From: Flavobacteriales bacterium
GTDB lineage: Bacteria > Bacteroidota > Bacteroidia > Flavobacteriales_D > Parvicellaceae
Assembly (NCBI GenBank): GCA_020635565.1
Contig: JACJZN010000006.1
Location: forward strand, 558,001-622,000
Length of the DNA stretch: 64,000 nt
Direction of reading: 5' to 3'
The translations under genes were made by a program, and so were the position numbers. The notes under the pieces were generated by a model, which saw only the letters and a program-made list of their open reading frames with translations, had not been told where the DNA came from and searched no databases. This document shows positions 14,412-21,876 of this stretch, piece by piece (within the stretch, counting starts at the first letter, position 1; every line of letters starts with the position of its first letter).

Positions 14412-15233
14412 ATGAGAATAACATTACTATTAATAACCTCTTTTTTAATTCAAAATTACATTTACGGACAAATTAGTTCTCCTGGACTTGGCAAAACAAA
14501 CACAGCAGATTGGATAGCTTTTGGAGTACGACAAGAATTAGACACAATTGAAGGTAAAGGGTGGCAATCCATGACTTATGCTGGATTGGGACGTAAAAGC
14601 AATCCTGACAATTACAACTTATTTTATAAACCTGCTATTTTCATAGTTAACCAGGAATTTTACCATCAATTTCACAACGATTGGCAATATTCTTTGGCAT
14701 TGAGTTACCGCAGACAAGACGAATACTTTGACACTCCTCCATACGAACACGAAACCCCAAGAATAAAGCAAGAGTTTAGAATTTATGGTAGATTTTCTTA
14801 CATTTTTAAAACACCACGAATAAAGTTTATCCCAACTTTTAGACAAGAATTTAGAAAGTTTTGTTCGCCCGACTTTAAAAACATCACTGAAAACTTTCAG
14901 CTACGTTCTCGCCTTCGTTTACAACTGACAGTGTATTTAGACAAAAACAAAACGCACCGATTAATTGCAAGTTCGGAACAACTTTTTTCTGTAAGCAAAG
15001 AGACAACATCTAACACTTGGACAAATTTCAATTATCGTGAAAGCAGATTCTCATTTTATTACTCAATATCACCTCAAGCATTACCACTAATTTTTAGTTT
15101 AGGTTATATGAACAACTTGGTTGGTAACAAAACGACTTTTGATGCACATTATTTAGCATTTGACATTATCGTGGAAAATCCATTCAACCTACGACAAAGA
15201 ACAAAAAATAAGATAAATGAAAATTTTGAATAA
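14412..15233 (+). CDS. outer-membrane beta-barrel protein, DUF2490-like
   Basis: Signal peptide MRITLLLITSFLIQNYIYGQ, then about 250 residues of alternating polar/hydrophobic strands rich in Tyr, Phe and Arg (WQYSLALSYRRQDEY, RIYGRFSYIFK, RLRLQLTVYLDKN, RFSFYYSISPQALPLIFSLGY). This is typical of the DUF2490 family of outer-membrane barrels. The strand pattern is clear; the family name is likely but from memory. The role is unknown. Single gene of cassette 14367-15431 (GTTAGCGGTA with TACCGCTAAC). The 5' leader (14373-14411) is A-rich. Confidence 0.75.
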   Translation: MRITLLLITSFLIQNYIYGQISSPGLGKTNTADWIAFGVRQELDTIEGKGWQSMTYAGLGRKSNPDNYNLFYKPAIFIVNQEFYHQFHNDWQYSLALSYRRQDEYFDTPPYEHETPRIKQEFRIYGRFSYIFKTPRIKFIPTFRQEFRKFCSPDFKNITENFQLRSRLRLQLTVYLDKNKTHRLIASSEQLFSVSKETTSNTWTNFNYRESRFSFYYSISPQALPLIFSLGYMNNLVGNKTTFDAHYLAFDIIVENPFNLRQRTKNKINENFE

Positions 15234-15242
15234 AAACCCTAC

Positions 15243-15437
15243 CGCTAACATTGGCTATACGTAATGCGGGGTGAAGCGTAAGCCGAAAAGTTGATGCTTC
15301 TATTCCGCCAAAGCTACGCTTTGACGTTTTATGGAAAATAAGTTAAAACACAAAGCGTAGATTTGGCTACCGTCAGTGCTAAACCGAAAGTAAAGTGCCT
15401 TGAAATCCCGCACTACGCATAGCCGAGACCGTTAGGT
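15243..15437 (+). other. attC site, class 1 (195 bp)
   Basis: R'' box CGCTAAC (15243-15249), R' box GTTAGGT (15431-15437). GGCTATACGTAATGCGGGG pairs with CCCGCACTACGCATAGCC, with inner inverted segments GCCAAAGCTACGC and GCGTAGATTTGGC. Same sub-type as the site split by IS110 copy 2. Confidence 0.9.
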
Positions 15438-15459
15438 AGCATTACGAAAAAACAAACAA

Positions 15460-15804
15460 ATGGAATATACGGTTAATGACCACTTGATAAATAAAGAACC
15501 AATAGTTTCCAAAATCTACGAGAAACTAATAACCGAATGCGAAAAATTTGGAACAGTAACTCAATTACCTAAAAAGTCAAGCATTCATTTGGACAGTAAA
15601 TCGGGATTTGCTGGAGTTTACTCACGGAAAAACTACCTCTTGTTGAAAATTCACACAAACTTTGAAATTGAGAGTGAAAGAATACAAAAAATTGAAAAAA
15701 TATCTGCTAACAGATTTAAGCATATAGTTAAATTGGAAAAACTTAATGATGTTGACAAAGAATTGATAAGTTGGCTAAAATCTGCCTACGAATTAAAAAG
15801 TTGA
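15460..15804 (+). CDS. DUF5655 domain protein (cassette cargo)
   Basis: A 114-residue cytoplasmic protein. The pattern IYEKLITECEKFGTVTQLPKKSSIHLDSKSGFAGVYSRKNYLLLKIHTN (about residues 19-66, conserved segments) matches the DUF5655 domain. There, residues around K-x-S-I-H-L and F-A-G-V are typical. Its function is not established; relatives are often fused to or next to DUF4287 or transport-like proteins. It is followed after 4 bases by a small membrane protein in the same cassette (15432-16182), bounded by GTTAGGTAGC and GCTACCTAAC. Confidence 0.78.
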   Translation: MEYTVNDHLINKEPIVSKIYEKLITECEKFGTVTQLPKKSSIHLDSKSGFAGVYSRKNYLLLKIHTNFEIESERIQKIEKISANRFKHIVKLEKLNDVDKELISWLKSAYELKS

Positions 15805-15808
15805 AAAT

Positions 15809-16102
15809 ATGAATAATATTATCAAAGGTTTGATTGCTGGGACAATTTTTGGAATTACCTCAATAATACCAATGTTCTTTATGGAATTTGAAGATAAGCA
15901 AAAAGCAATTATTGCTTCATTTGTAAATAGGTTTTCTATTGGGTTTATTATTTTCAACATTGACTTGCCAATACAGGGTTGGTTGAAGGGATTAATAATT
16001 GGCGGAGTAATGAGTTTTCCAGATGCTTTGATAACGAAGGCATTTAAACCAATAATGGCATTGGGGTTAATTGGTGGGCTGATTTGCGGATTATTAACCT
16101 AA
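15809..16102 (+). CDS. small integral membrane protein, unknown function
   Basis: A 97-residue protein with three or four hydrophobic segments (about residues 5-25, 35-50, 58-75 and 82-97) and glycine-rich helices (GLIAGTIFGITSIIPMFF, GLIIGGVMSFPDALI, ALGLIGGLICGLL). This is compatible with a small inner-membrane helical bundle. The family is not recognised. Second gene of its cassette, 4 bases downstream of the DUF5655 gene, so co-transcribed. The sequence 16103-16120 contains an A-rich run before the attC. Confidence 0.68.
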   Translation: MNNIIKGLIAGTIFGITSIIPMFFMEFEDKQKAIIASFVNRFSIGFIIFNIDLPIQGWLKGLIIGGVMSFPDALITKAFKPIMALGLIGGLICGLLT

Positions 16103-16120
16103 AAAAGTAAAAAAAACGCT

Positions 16121-16188
16121 ACCTAACACTGTGTATATGTCATAGCCACCTATCGGCAGGCTACGCCACATACACGCGACCGTTGTGC
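16121..16188 (+). other. attC site, class 4 (68 bp)
   Basis: R'' box ACCTAAC (16121-16127), R' box GTTGTGC (16182-16188). GTGTATATGTCATAGCC pairs imperfectly with GGCTACGCCACATACACG around a short loop. Unlike the other sites in sequence, so probably of separate origin. Confidence 0.83.
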
Positions 16189-16205
16189 AACATAAATAAG
16201 CGACA

Positions 16206-17186
16206 ATGAAAAAAACAATCTTAGTATTCTTCCTATTTTTAGGAAAATTCAGCTTAATTGCTCAAATAACAGATGTTGAAGAAAAATTTATTCTTCCAAC
16301 AACTCTGAATGAATCATCGGGAGTCATTTTTTTTAATGGCAAGCTTATAAGTCACAATGATTCAGGTAATGATAATTTCCTTTATGAATTAGATACAATC
16401 TCTGGGTCAATTACCAGAACTATTACAATTAATAATGCGACTAATGTAGATTGGGAAGATATTACACAAGATGACACATCAATTTATATTGGTGATATTG
16501 GAAACAATAGTGGCGATAGAACTGATTTAAAAATTTATAAAATAAATAAAACGGACTATCTAAACTCTACCAATATAACTTCAGAAGTTATAAATTTTAA
16601 CTATTCAGATCAGACTGACTTCACATCTAATCCAAATAATACTGAATGGGACTCAGAAGCATTAATTAATATTGATACAAGCCTTATCTTATTGACTAAA
16701 AATTGGATAACTGGGATAACTAAATCTTATTCAATCCCAAAAAATAGTGGAACTTATGCGGTAAGCCCAATGACTTCTACCTTAACCAGCGGTGGATTAA
16801 TAACTGGTGCTTCCTACAATGAGCTAACAGGAAAAATATATTCAGTAGGTTATGACTCATTTTTACAACCTTTTGTTTGTATTAGTGAAGGCTTTTCAAG
16901 TAACGATATTTTTTCTGGAACAAATACACAAATACCACTTACAAATTTAGGATTAGAACAAATAGAAGCAATTACATATGTTGGCACTAATAGATATTTC
17001 ATAACATCTGAATCCTTTAATTTTCCTCCATTTTCCGATGATGCAAAATTGATATCATTTTCAACAAATGATGTGGTGTTATCTATGGAAGAACAGCCTA
17101 TTAATAGTATTTTTATATATCCAAATCCTGTTAAGAACATACTAAATATTGATGCGATAGGATTGTATAGTGTCAGCATAAAGTGA
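16206..17186 (+). pseudogene. secreted protein with type IX sorting domain, 3' end truncated by IS3
   Basis: Signal peptide MKKTILVFFLFLGKFSLIAQ. The mature part has beta-propeller-like repeats (SGVIFFNGKLISHNDSGNDNFLYELD, VDWEDITQDDTSIYIGDIGNN, NEWDSEALINI-type blades). At the C-terminus IYPNPVKNILNIDAIGLYSV (about residues 304-323) is the start of a type A T9SS sorting domain, which normally continues for another 50 or so residues. Instead the frame stops at TGA 17184-17186, inside the left end of the IS3 element. Export to the periplasm remains possible, but surface attachment via T9SS is probably lost. The cassette starts at 16183. Confidence 0.82.
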
Positions 17187-17253
17187 ACTTCTTAAGGTTT
17201 AAATATAAGGGATAGATTTTAATTATATTTATTAATCCTTAAAAAGAAGTACG

Positions 17254-17607
17254 ATGTCAAAAAGTAAGCAAAGTGCTAGTTCACTGATCAGTGAACTGAA
17301 AAGAAAAACGAGAAGAAAATTTTCCTCTGAAGAAAAGATTCGCATCATCATAGAAGGAATGCGAGGAGAAACTAGCATAGCGGAGCTATGTCGCAGAGAG
17401 GGTATTGCCCAGACTTTATATTACAAATGGAGTAAAGACTTCATGGAAGCTGGAAAGAGACGATTAAATGGAGATACGCTGCGTGAAGCTAATACGAGTG
17501 AGGTAAACGAACTAAAAACGGAGAATCAGGACTTAAAGGAGCTGGTAGCAGAGTTGTCTTTGCAGAATCGTAGGCTGTTAAAAAAAGATTACGAGATCGA
17601 AGAATAA
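17254..17607 (+). CDS. IS3 transposase OrfA (HTH DNA-binding)
   Basis: A 117-residue protein. RKFSSEEKIRIIIEGMRGETSIAELCRREGIAQTLYYKWSKDFM (about residues 21-64, motif segments) is the InsE/transposase_8 helix-turn-helix that recognises the IS ends. It is followed by a leucine-zipper-like coiled coil (ELKTENQDLKELVAELSLQNRRLL, about 89-112). The gene starts 64 bases inside the left end. Frameshifting at A7 (17580-17586) would fuse it to OrfB. Confidence 0.9.
   Translation: MSKSKQSASSLISELKRKTRRKFSSEEKIRIIIEGMRGETSIAELCRREGIAQTLYYKWSKDFMEAGKRRLNGDTLREANTSEVNELKTENQDLKELVAELSLQNRRLLKKDYEIEE
17580..17586 (+). promoter_or_regulatory. A7 slippery site for programmed -1 frameshift
   Basis: AAAAAAA in register A AAA AAA, near the end of orfA. 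A -1 slip enters a frame that stays open (AGA TTA CGA GAT ...) through the orfB ATG at 17622, so an OrfAB fusion can be made as in other IS3 elements. Confidence 0.7.
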
Positions 17608-17621
17608 AACGTGACCGATTT

Positions 17622-18599
17622 ATGCATTACAGTCCGCAAGAGAAGTTTGAGATTATCAAACTGGTAGAAAACTCAGATCTGGGAGTAATCAGAACGCTGA
17701 GAGAATTAAAAGTGAACAAGACCACTTTTTACAAATGGTATCATGCTTATAGCGAAAAAGGCTATGAAGGTCTTAAACGAAAACAAAGTGACAGACCAAC
17801 AGCATGGAACAAGATCAACGAAGCAGATCGTGATAAAGTGGTAGAAATTGCGCTAGAACAACCTGAACTATCATCTCGTGAATTGGCTTGGCATATCACG
17901 GATAAATACAACTATTACATCAGTGAATCAAGCGTTTATCGAATCCTGAAGGAAAATGATTTAATCAGCACACCTGCCTTTAGAATCATGAGTGCGTCAG
18001 ATAGTTTTGATCAGAAAACAACCCGTCCAAACCAGATGTGGCAAACCGATTTTACTTACTTCAAAATCTTCGGTTGGGGTTGGTATTATCTATCTACTGT
18101 TTTAGATGATTACAGCCGTTTTATTGTGTCATGGAAGCTATGTTCTCACATGAAAGCAGAAAACGTCATAGAAACCTTAGATGAAGCATTATTGACAACA
18201 GGATTAGGAGATAACCCACCTAAACTACTGTCAGACAATGGATCTTGCTACATATCTCATGAGTTGAAAGATTATCTGTTCGAACAGAATATGAAACATG
18301 TAAGAGGACGCCCGTTACATCCTCAGACTCAAGGTAAAATCGAACGATACCATAAATCCATGAAAAATGTGGTCAAACTAGATAACTACTTTAGTCCTGG
18401 ACAGTTGGAGGAAAAACTAAACGAATTTGTTCAGTATTACAACTACGCCAGATACCATGAATCCTTAAATAACTTAACACCTGCCGAAGTTTATTTTGGT
18501 AAAGCAGAAAAGAAGTTGAATCAACGAAAACAAACCAAAATCAAAACACTAAAGGCAAGAAAAAAACAGAATCAGAAATTTAATGTAAATTTGAACTGA
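17622..18599 (+). CDS. IS3 transposase OrfB (DDE integrase core)
   Basis: A 325-residue protein. It has an additional N-terminal helix-turn-helix (LRELKVNKTTFYKWYHAYSEKG, about residues 24-46) and a HTH_21-like region (SSRELAWHITDKYNYYISES). Then comes the rve catalytic core: first Asp in MWQTDFTYFK (about 140), second in LLSDNGSC (about 203), Glu in GKIERYHKSMK (about 239), with Lys/Arg seven residues on. Length and motif spacing (D-D-35-E) are normal, so it looks intact. Function: cleaves and rejoins IS ends as part of OrfAB. Confidence 0.93.
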   Translation: MHYSPQEKFEIIKLVENSDLGVIRTLRELKVNKTTFYKWYHAYSEKGYEGLKRKQSDRPTAWNKINEADRDKVVEIALEQPELSSRELAWHITDKYNYYISESSVYRILKENDLISTPAFRIMSASDSFDQKTTRPNQMWQTDFTYFKIFGWGWYYLSTVLDDYSRFIVSWKLCSHMKAENVIETLDEALLTTGLGDNPPKLLSDNGSCYISHELKDYLFEQNMKHVRGRPLHPQTQGKIERYHKSMKNVVKLDNYFSPGQLEEKLNEFVQYYNYARYHESLNNLTPAEVYFGKAEKKLNQRKQTKIKTLKARKKQNQKFNVNLN

Positions 18600-18635
18600 A
18601 CACTCTCTTATCTATGAACCCGAAAAGTTCACTTT

Positions 18636-18788
18636 CGTTTGAAGACTTACAGTAGACTAATAAATCATTCTGCGGTTGAAGTAAATCAAGAGAACGAATT
18701 TAGCAAACAAGAAAATTTAGTTTCACATCGAAATAAGGTTTAACTGAAAAAAATACGGAACACAACAATGAACTGAAGTAAAATCCCA
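18636..18788 (+). other. tail of a second, lost cassette plus an IS110-end relic
   Basis: After IS3 an open stretch runs to TAA at 18739-18741 (last residues SHRNKV), unlike a T9SS sorting-domain end. Then comes GGAACACAAC (18757-18766), which looks like an R'' end but does not complement the start of the upstream cassette (GTTGTGCAAC, 16182). AATG and AACTGAAGTAAAATCC (18771-18786) follow, differing at two bases from the distal end of the IS110 element (AACTGAGCTAAAATCC). No R' box follows. I read this as the worn right edge of the array, produced by IS110 and IS3 insertion and deletion. The stretch 18789-18909 shows nothing else. Confidence 0.6.
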
Positions 18789-18909
18789 ACTCATCATCAA
18801 CTCTTTCAAAGCAAGTTAAACAAACATCCTTTACACTTTTTCTTTAGAGACCTACCCTTCCTCCATGACTTTTGTTAATACCTTTTGTGGGGTGTTGATA
18901 ATATACTTT

Positions 18910-18938
18910 CTTGAAATTAATCATTCTTAGCATCTTTG
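18910..18938 (+). promoter_or_regulatory. putative promoter of purD
   Basis: CTTG (18910-18913), 17-base spacer, CATCTTTG (18931-18938), one mismatch from TAnnTTTG. The purD ATG lies 29 bases further on. Weaker than the consensus promoter at 28884-28914. Confidence 0.45.
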
Positions 18939-18967
18939 CAGAAACGAATTAATTCAGGATATCAGGT

Positions 18968-20242
18968 ATGAGATTATTGATCTTAGGTTCAGGAGGAAGA
19001 GAGCACGCCATTGCATGGAAATCAGCACAAAGTTCACATTTATCTAAACTATATATAGCTCCGGGAAATGCTGGAACTTCTGAGATTGGCGAAAATGTCG
19101 ATCTTAGTTACAATGACTTTGAAGCGGTAGCTGCTTTCGCTCTGGATAAAGCGATCGATGTGATTCTTGTAGGACCAGAAGAACCTCTTGTAAATGGGAT
19201 CGTGGATTATTTTGAATCCAGAGATGATCTTTCTGGTATTACGGTTATTGGTCCGAACAAAAAAGCAGCTCAACTGGAAGGGAGTAAGAACTTTTCCAAA
19301 GAGCTTATGAAAAAATACAATATTCCTACTGCTAAGTACGCCACCTTCACTAAAGACAATATTAAAGATGGTTATGGCTATCTGGAATTGATGAAACCTC
19401 CCTATGTCTTAAAGGCAGATGGTATTGCCGCAGGTAAAGGAGTGTTGATCCTCAAGAAACTGGACGAAGCCAAGAAGGAGCTAAAAAACATGCTTGAGGG
19501 CAAGTTCGGTGCTGCTGGAAATAAGGTGGTAGTTGAACAATTCTTGAAGGGAATTGAGTTGAGCGTGTTCGTAATCACAGATGGTAAAAATTACAAAGTA
19601 CTACCAGAAGCAAAAGATTACAAAAGAGTCGGAGCAAATGATACGGGCTTGAACACCGGAGGAATGGGAGCTGTTTCTCCAGTTCCTTTTGCGAATAGAG
19701 AGTTCATGGACAAAGTGGAGAATCAGGTAATTATACCAACCATTAAAGGGCTTCGAAAAGAAGGAATACTCTACAAAGGTTTTATTTTCTTTGGATTGAT
19801 CAATGTAAAAGGAGATCCTTTTGTGATCGAATACAATTGTAGAATGGGTGATCCTGAAACAGAGGTCGTTATGCCTCGCATCAAATCAGATCTTCTAGAG
19901 TTATTAGACGGTATGGCGACTGACACCTTGAGTGAGAGAGATGTTGAAATAGACCCAAGAAGCGCAGCCACCGTTATGATGGTGAGTGGTGGTTATCCGG
20001 AAGAATACGAAAAAGGAAAGCAGATCCTTGGATTAAAGGAATTCGAGAACAGTATGGTCTTTCATGCTGGCACAAAACAGAATGAAGATGGTTCTGTGGT
20101 AAGCAATGGTGGCAGAGTACTAGCAGTAACTTCCTACGGAAAAGATGTTGAAAGAGCACTACAGGCTTCTTACGAAGCAATTGAAGATATCAATTTTGAT
20201 AATGCTTATTTTAGAAAAGACATCGGATTCGATCTAATCTAA
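18968..20242 (+). CDS. purD: phosphoribosylamine-glycine ligase
   Basis: Catalyses ATP + glycine + 5-phosphoribosylamine to glycinamide ribonucleotide (second step of de novo purine synthesis), in the cytoplasm. The N-terminal signature LILGSGGREHAIAWK (residues 3-17) and the ATP-grasp segments PPYVLKADGIAAGKGVLI (about 138-155), NTGGMGAVSPVP and EYNCRMGDPETEVVMPR (about 292-308) are all present. The last of these is the purD hallmark. Length 424 is normal. It is the first chromosomal housekeeping gene after the cassette array and overlaps the convergent channel gene by 9 bases. Confidence 0.98.
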   Translation: MRLLILGSGGREHAIAWKSAQSSHLSKLYIAPGNAGTSEIGENVDLSYNDFEAVAAFALDKAIDVILVGPEEPLVNGIVDYFESRDDLSGITVIGPNKKAAQLEGSKNFSKELMKKYNIPTAKYATFTKDNIKDGYGYLELMKPPYVLKADGIAAGKGVLILKKLDEAKKELKNMLEGKFGAAGNKVVVEQFLKGIELSVFVITDGKNYKVLPEAKDYKRVGANDTGLNTGGMGAVSPVPFANREFMDKVENQVIIPTIKGLRKEGILYKGFIFFGLINVKGDPFVIEYNCRMGDPETEVVMPRIKSDLLELLDGMATDTLSERDVEIDPRSAATVMMVSGGYPEEYEKGKQILGLKEFENSMVFHAGTKQNEDGSVVSNGGRVLAVTSYGKDVERALQASYEAIEDINFDNAYFRKDIGFDLI

Positions 20243-21172
20243 ATCCACTTTCGAATAATTGGACAATTTTGAAAAGTCCATTAAAGGAGTTCCAGATTCG
20301 GCATGAACGAAGGCTCTATCAAATTTCGCTCCGTAAATTACATTCTCTCTGAACAGATAAGATGATCGAGAAGTGACTTGCTGATTATAAGTCTCATCAT
20401 ATCCATCAACCTGAATTACCAATTCAGCGTTTCTTTCTTTCAGAAATTCAAAACTCAATGTTTGCAGAGGACTTTCATCATTGATGTGATGAACGAGTGT
20501 CCAAGAGGTAACCAACATTCGAATATTGTCCAATTCAAGTGGAAGATTAAAATAACGTCTGATCCGTTCTCCATTTTCTACATCCTAGTAGGAGAAAAGC
20601 ATTGCTGCAGAAACATTAATGATACTCGTTTTCTTGGGATTGGCAAACCTTAACATCAATCCTTTACCTAAGTCTTTATAAGGACTAATAAGGGCATAAT
20701 CACTGTACAATAATTTAGCTCTAGGCCTTGAAAAACGCCCATACAAAAGTCCGGTTAACAAAGCAAATAACAACAATCCTACAAAGGCTTCAATCGATGC
20801 TAAGATATTGGCTCCAATACCCGTAGGACTCATTTGACCATAGCCAAGAGTGGTGAGCGTCTGCGAACTAAAGAAAAAAGCTCTTAAATATTGAGAATCC
20901 ACTTTTACAATACTGGAATCCACCAAACTATCCACACCAATTGCAACATAACCAGCTGCAAAAAGCAGATTAATTCCTAGGTAAATGACTAACGTGGTTA
21001 GTAAAAATGTAACCAACTTCATCGAGATCAAGGCATGATACAAATGAAATCGATCAATAAATCTTAAGCCAACTTTTCGAATATTGGAAGAGCCATCACG
21101 ATTTAGCAGACGATTTCCTGCCAGATCACTCTGCGCACTAAAGCCTGTATCTGAACGTCCTTTAAGCCTCAT
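20234..21172 (-). pseudogene. inward-rectifier-type potassium channel (KirBac) interrupted by a stop codon
   Basis: Frame 21172-20588 encodes two membrane helices (about residues 52-72 and 117-142) around a pore with the K+ filter TTLGYGQMSP (about 98-107). The start of the IRK cytoplasmic domain follows. A TAG at 20585-20587 interrupts it, after which the same frame continues (DVENGERIRRYFNLPLELDN...). It carries the rest of the IRK_C immunoglobulin-like domain to 20234. Joined length is about 312, normal for KirBac. Thus one nonsense change, with both halves otherwise preserved; it may be recent or an assembly error. It starts one base before the lipoprotein gene's stop. Confidence 0.85.
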
Positions 21173-21873
21173 TAATTGTTCTCGATTATTTTGAAACTGT
21201 GTTTTTCTGTTATCTTTTGGATTTGATTTTTATACACCCAAGTTGTTTTATATTCTGTACTTGATGTTGTAAAATAACAGATCTTGTATTTGTTAAAAGT
21301 AGTACTTACGACTGTTGCTAACACGTCTCTTTGTATATAAAACACTGCTTCTCCAATTTGAGGATATTCTTCAGTCTTGAAATCCACAAAACTTAGGTTT
21401 TCTTTGTCAGAAAGGAATTCTACAAGATGTTTCTTTTGTTTTGTGGGACTTTCTGCTCTCTTAAGGCTTTCCAAGGATGTTTGAAATTCTTCACTTTCAT
21501 TTCTACCGACAAAGTCATTACTTCCCCAATCAATCACATCACCAGTTATTCTCACATCAACTCTTGAAAAAACAAGAAAAAAGGTACTCTTAGTTGAGAT
21601 TAGAATATTTATCAACTCCTCTCCATCCTTTAATTTCGCTCTCGAATAAAGCTCCTCCCGAAGTCTATCCATAAGAAACCCCACTTTACCTCCTCCCAAA
21701 CCAAGCGTATAAGAATAATGCGTTTCGAAAACCACCTTTCTTTTATAGGCATATTTACCTTCAGAAACTACTATACTACTATCATATCCTCCTGAATGCA
21801 AAGTAGTGCAGGCATTGATGGCTATCATTCCTAAAATTCCAACAACCCAAATTATCCTTTTTAACTTCACCAT
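21172..21873 (-). CDS. lipoprotein of unknown function
   Basis: Lipoprotein signal MVKLKRIIWVVGILGMIAINAC with Cys22, followed by TTLHSGGYDSS. A 210-residue mature region contains YSYTLGLGGGKVGFLMDRLREELYSRAKLKDGEEL. That glycine-rich stretch followed by a helix is a motif seen in short Bacteroidota lipoproteins (DUF6567-like), where the helix packs on a small domain. The second half is strand-rich. The exact function is not known. It shares one base with the channel gene downstream and stands 3 bases after aroQ, so the four minus-strand genes may be one operon. Confidence 0.72.
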   Translation of the reverse strand: MVKLKRIIWVVGILGMIAINACTTLHSGGYDSSIVVSEGKYAYKRKVVFETHYSYTLGLGGGKVGFLMDRLREELYSRAKLKDGEELINILISTKSTFFLVFSRVDVRITGDVIDWGSNDFVGRNESEEFQTSLESLKRAESPTKQKKHLVEFLSDKENLSFVDFKTEEYPQIGEAVFYIQRDVLATVVSTTFNKYKICYFTTSSTEYKTTWVYKNQIQKITEKHSFKIIENN

Positions 21874-21876
21874 ATC

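Larger units (their letters stand above)
17180..18635 (+). mobile_element. IS3-family insertion sequence (about 1456 bp)
   Basis: The terminal inverted repeat AAAGTGAACTT (17180-17190) matches AAGTTCACTTT at 18625-18635 (11 bp perfect). The core IS3 ends may be TGA...TCA at 17184 and 18631. It carries orfA and orfB in -1 phase with an A7 slippery run. No target duplication is visible: CAT lies on the left and CGT on the right. The flanks also belong to different cassettes, suggesting a deletion next to one end after insertion. Confidence 0.9.
879..18788 (+). other. integron-type gene-cassette array (no integrase in window)
   Basis: Fifteen complete units plus one truncated unit follow each other head to tail. 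Each starts with TTG... just after the G of a GTTRRRY-like box. Each carries one to three plus-strand genes and ends with the exact reverse complement of its own first 9-10 bases. Then comes an imperfect palindrome of 69-218 bp that ends in the next GTT box. Examples: GTTGTAGCTA (3177) with TAGCTACAAC (3787-3796); GTTGGCATAC (10880) with GTATGCCAAC (11410-11419). This is what site-specific insertion of circular cassettes leaves. No integron integrase (IntI) gene is visible, so from this window it is a cluster of attC sites lacking an integrase; one may lie to the left. Confidence 0.88.

Noticed and set aside
879..16188. Repeated sequences as a CRISPR array
   Set aside because: Repeats are 69-218 bp, of four types, and separated by genes of 300-2700 bp; they have paired recombination boxes instead.
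18757..18788. A further complete attC site at the end of the array
   Set aside because: Only an R''-like end is present, followed by an IS110-end-like sequence; no R' box or pairing arm follows.
13090..20587. Reassignment of TAG to an amino acid, from two TAG-broken genes
   Set aside because: Other genes end normally with TAG (12156-12158, 26864-26866, 29229-29231), so independent nonsense changes are simpler.
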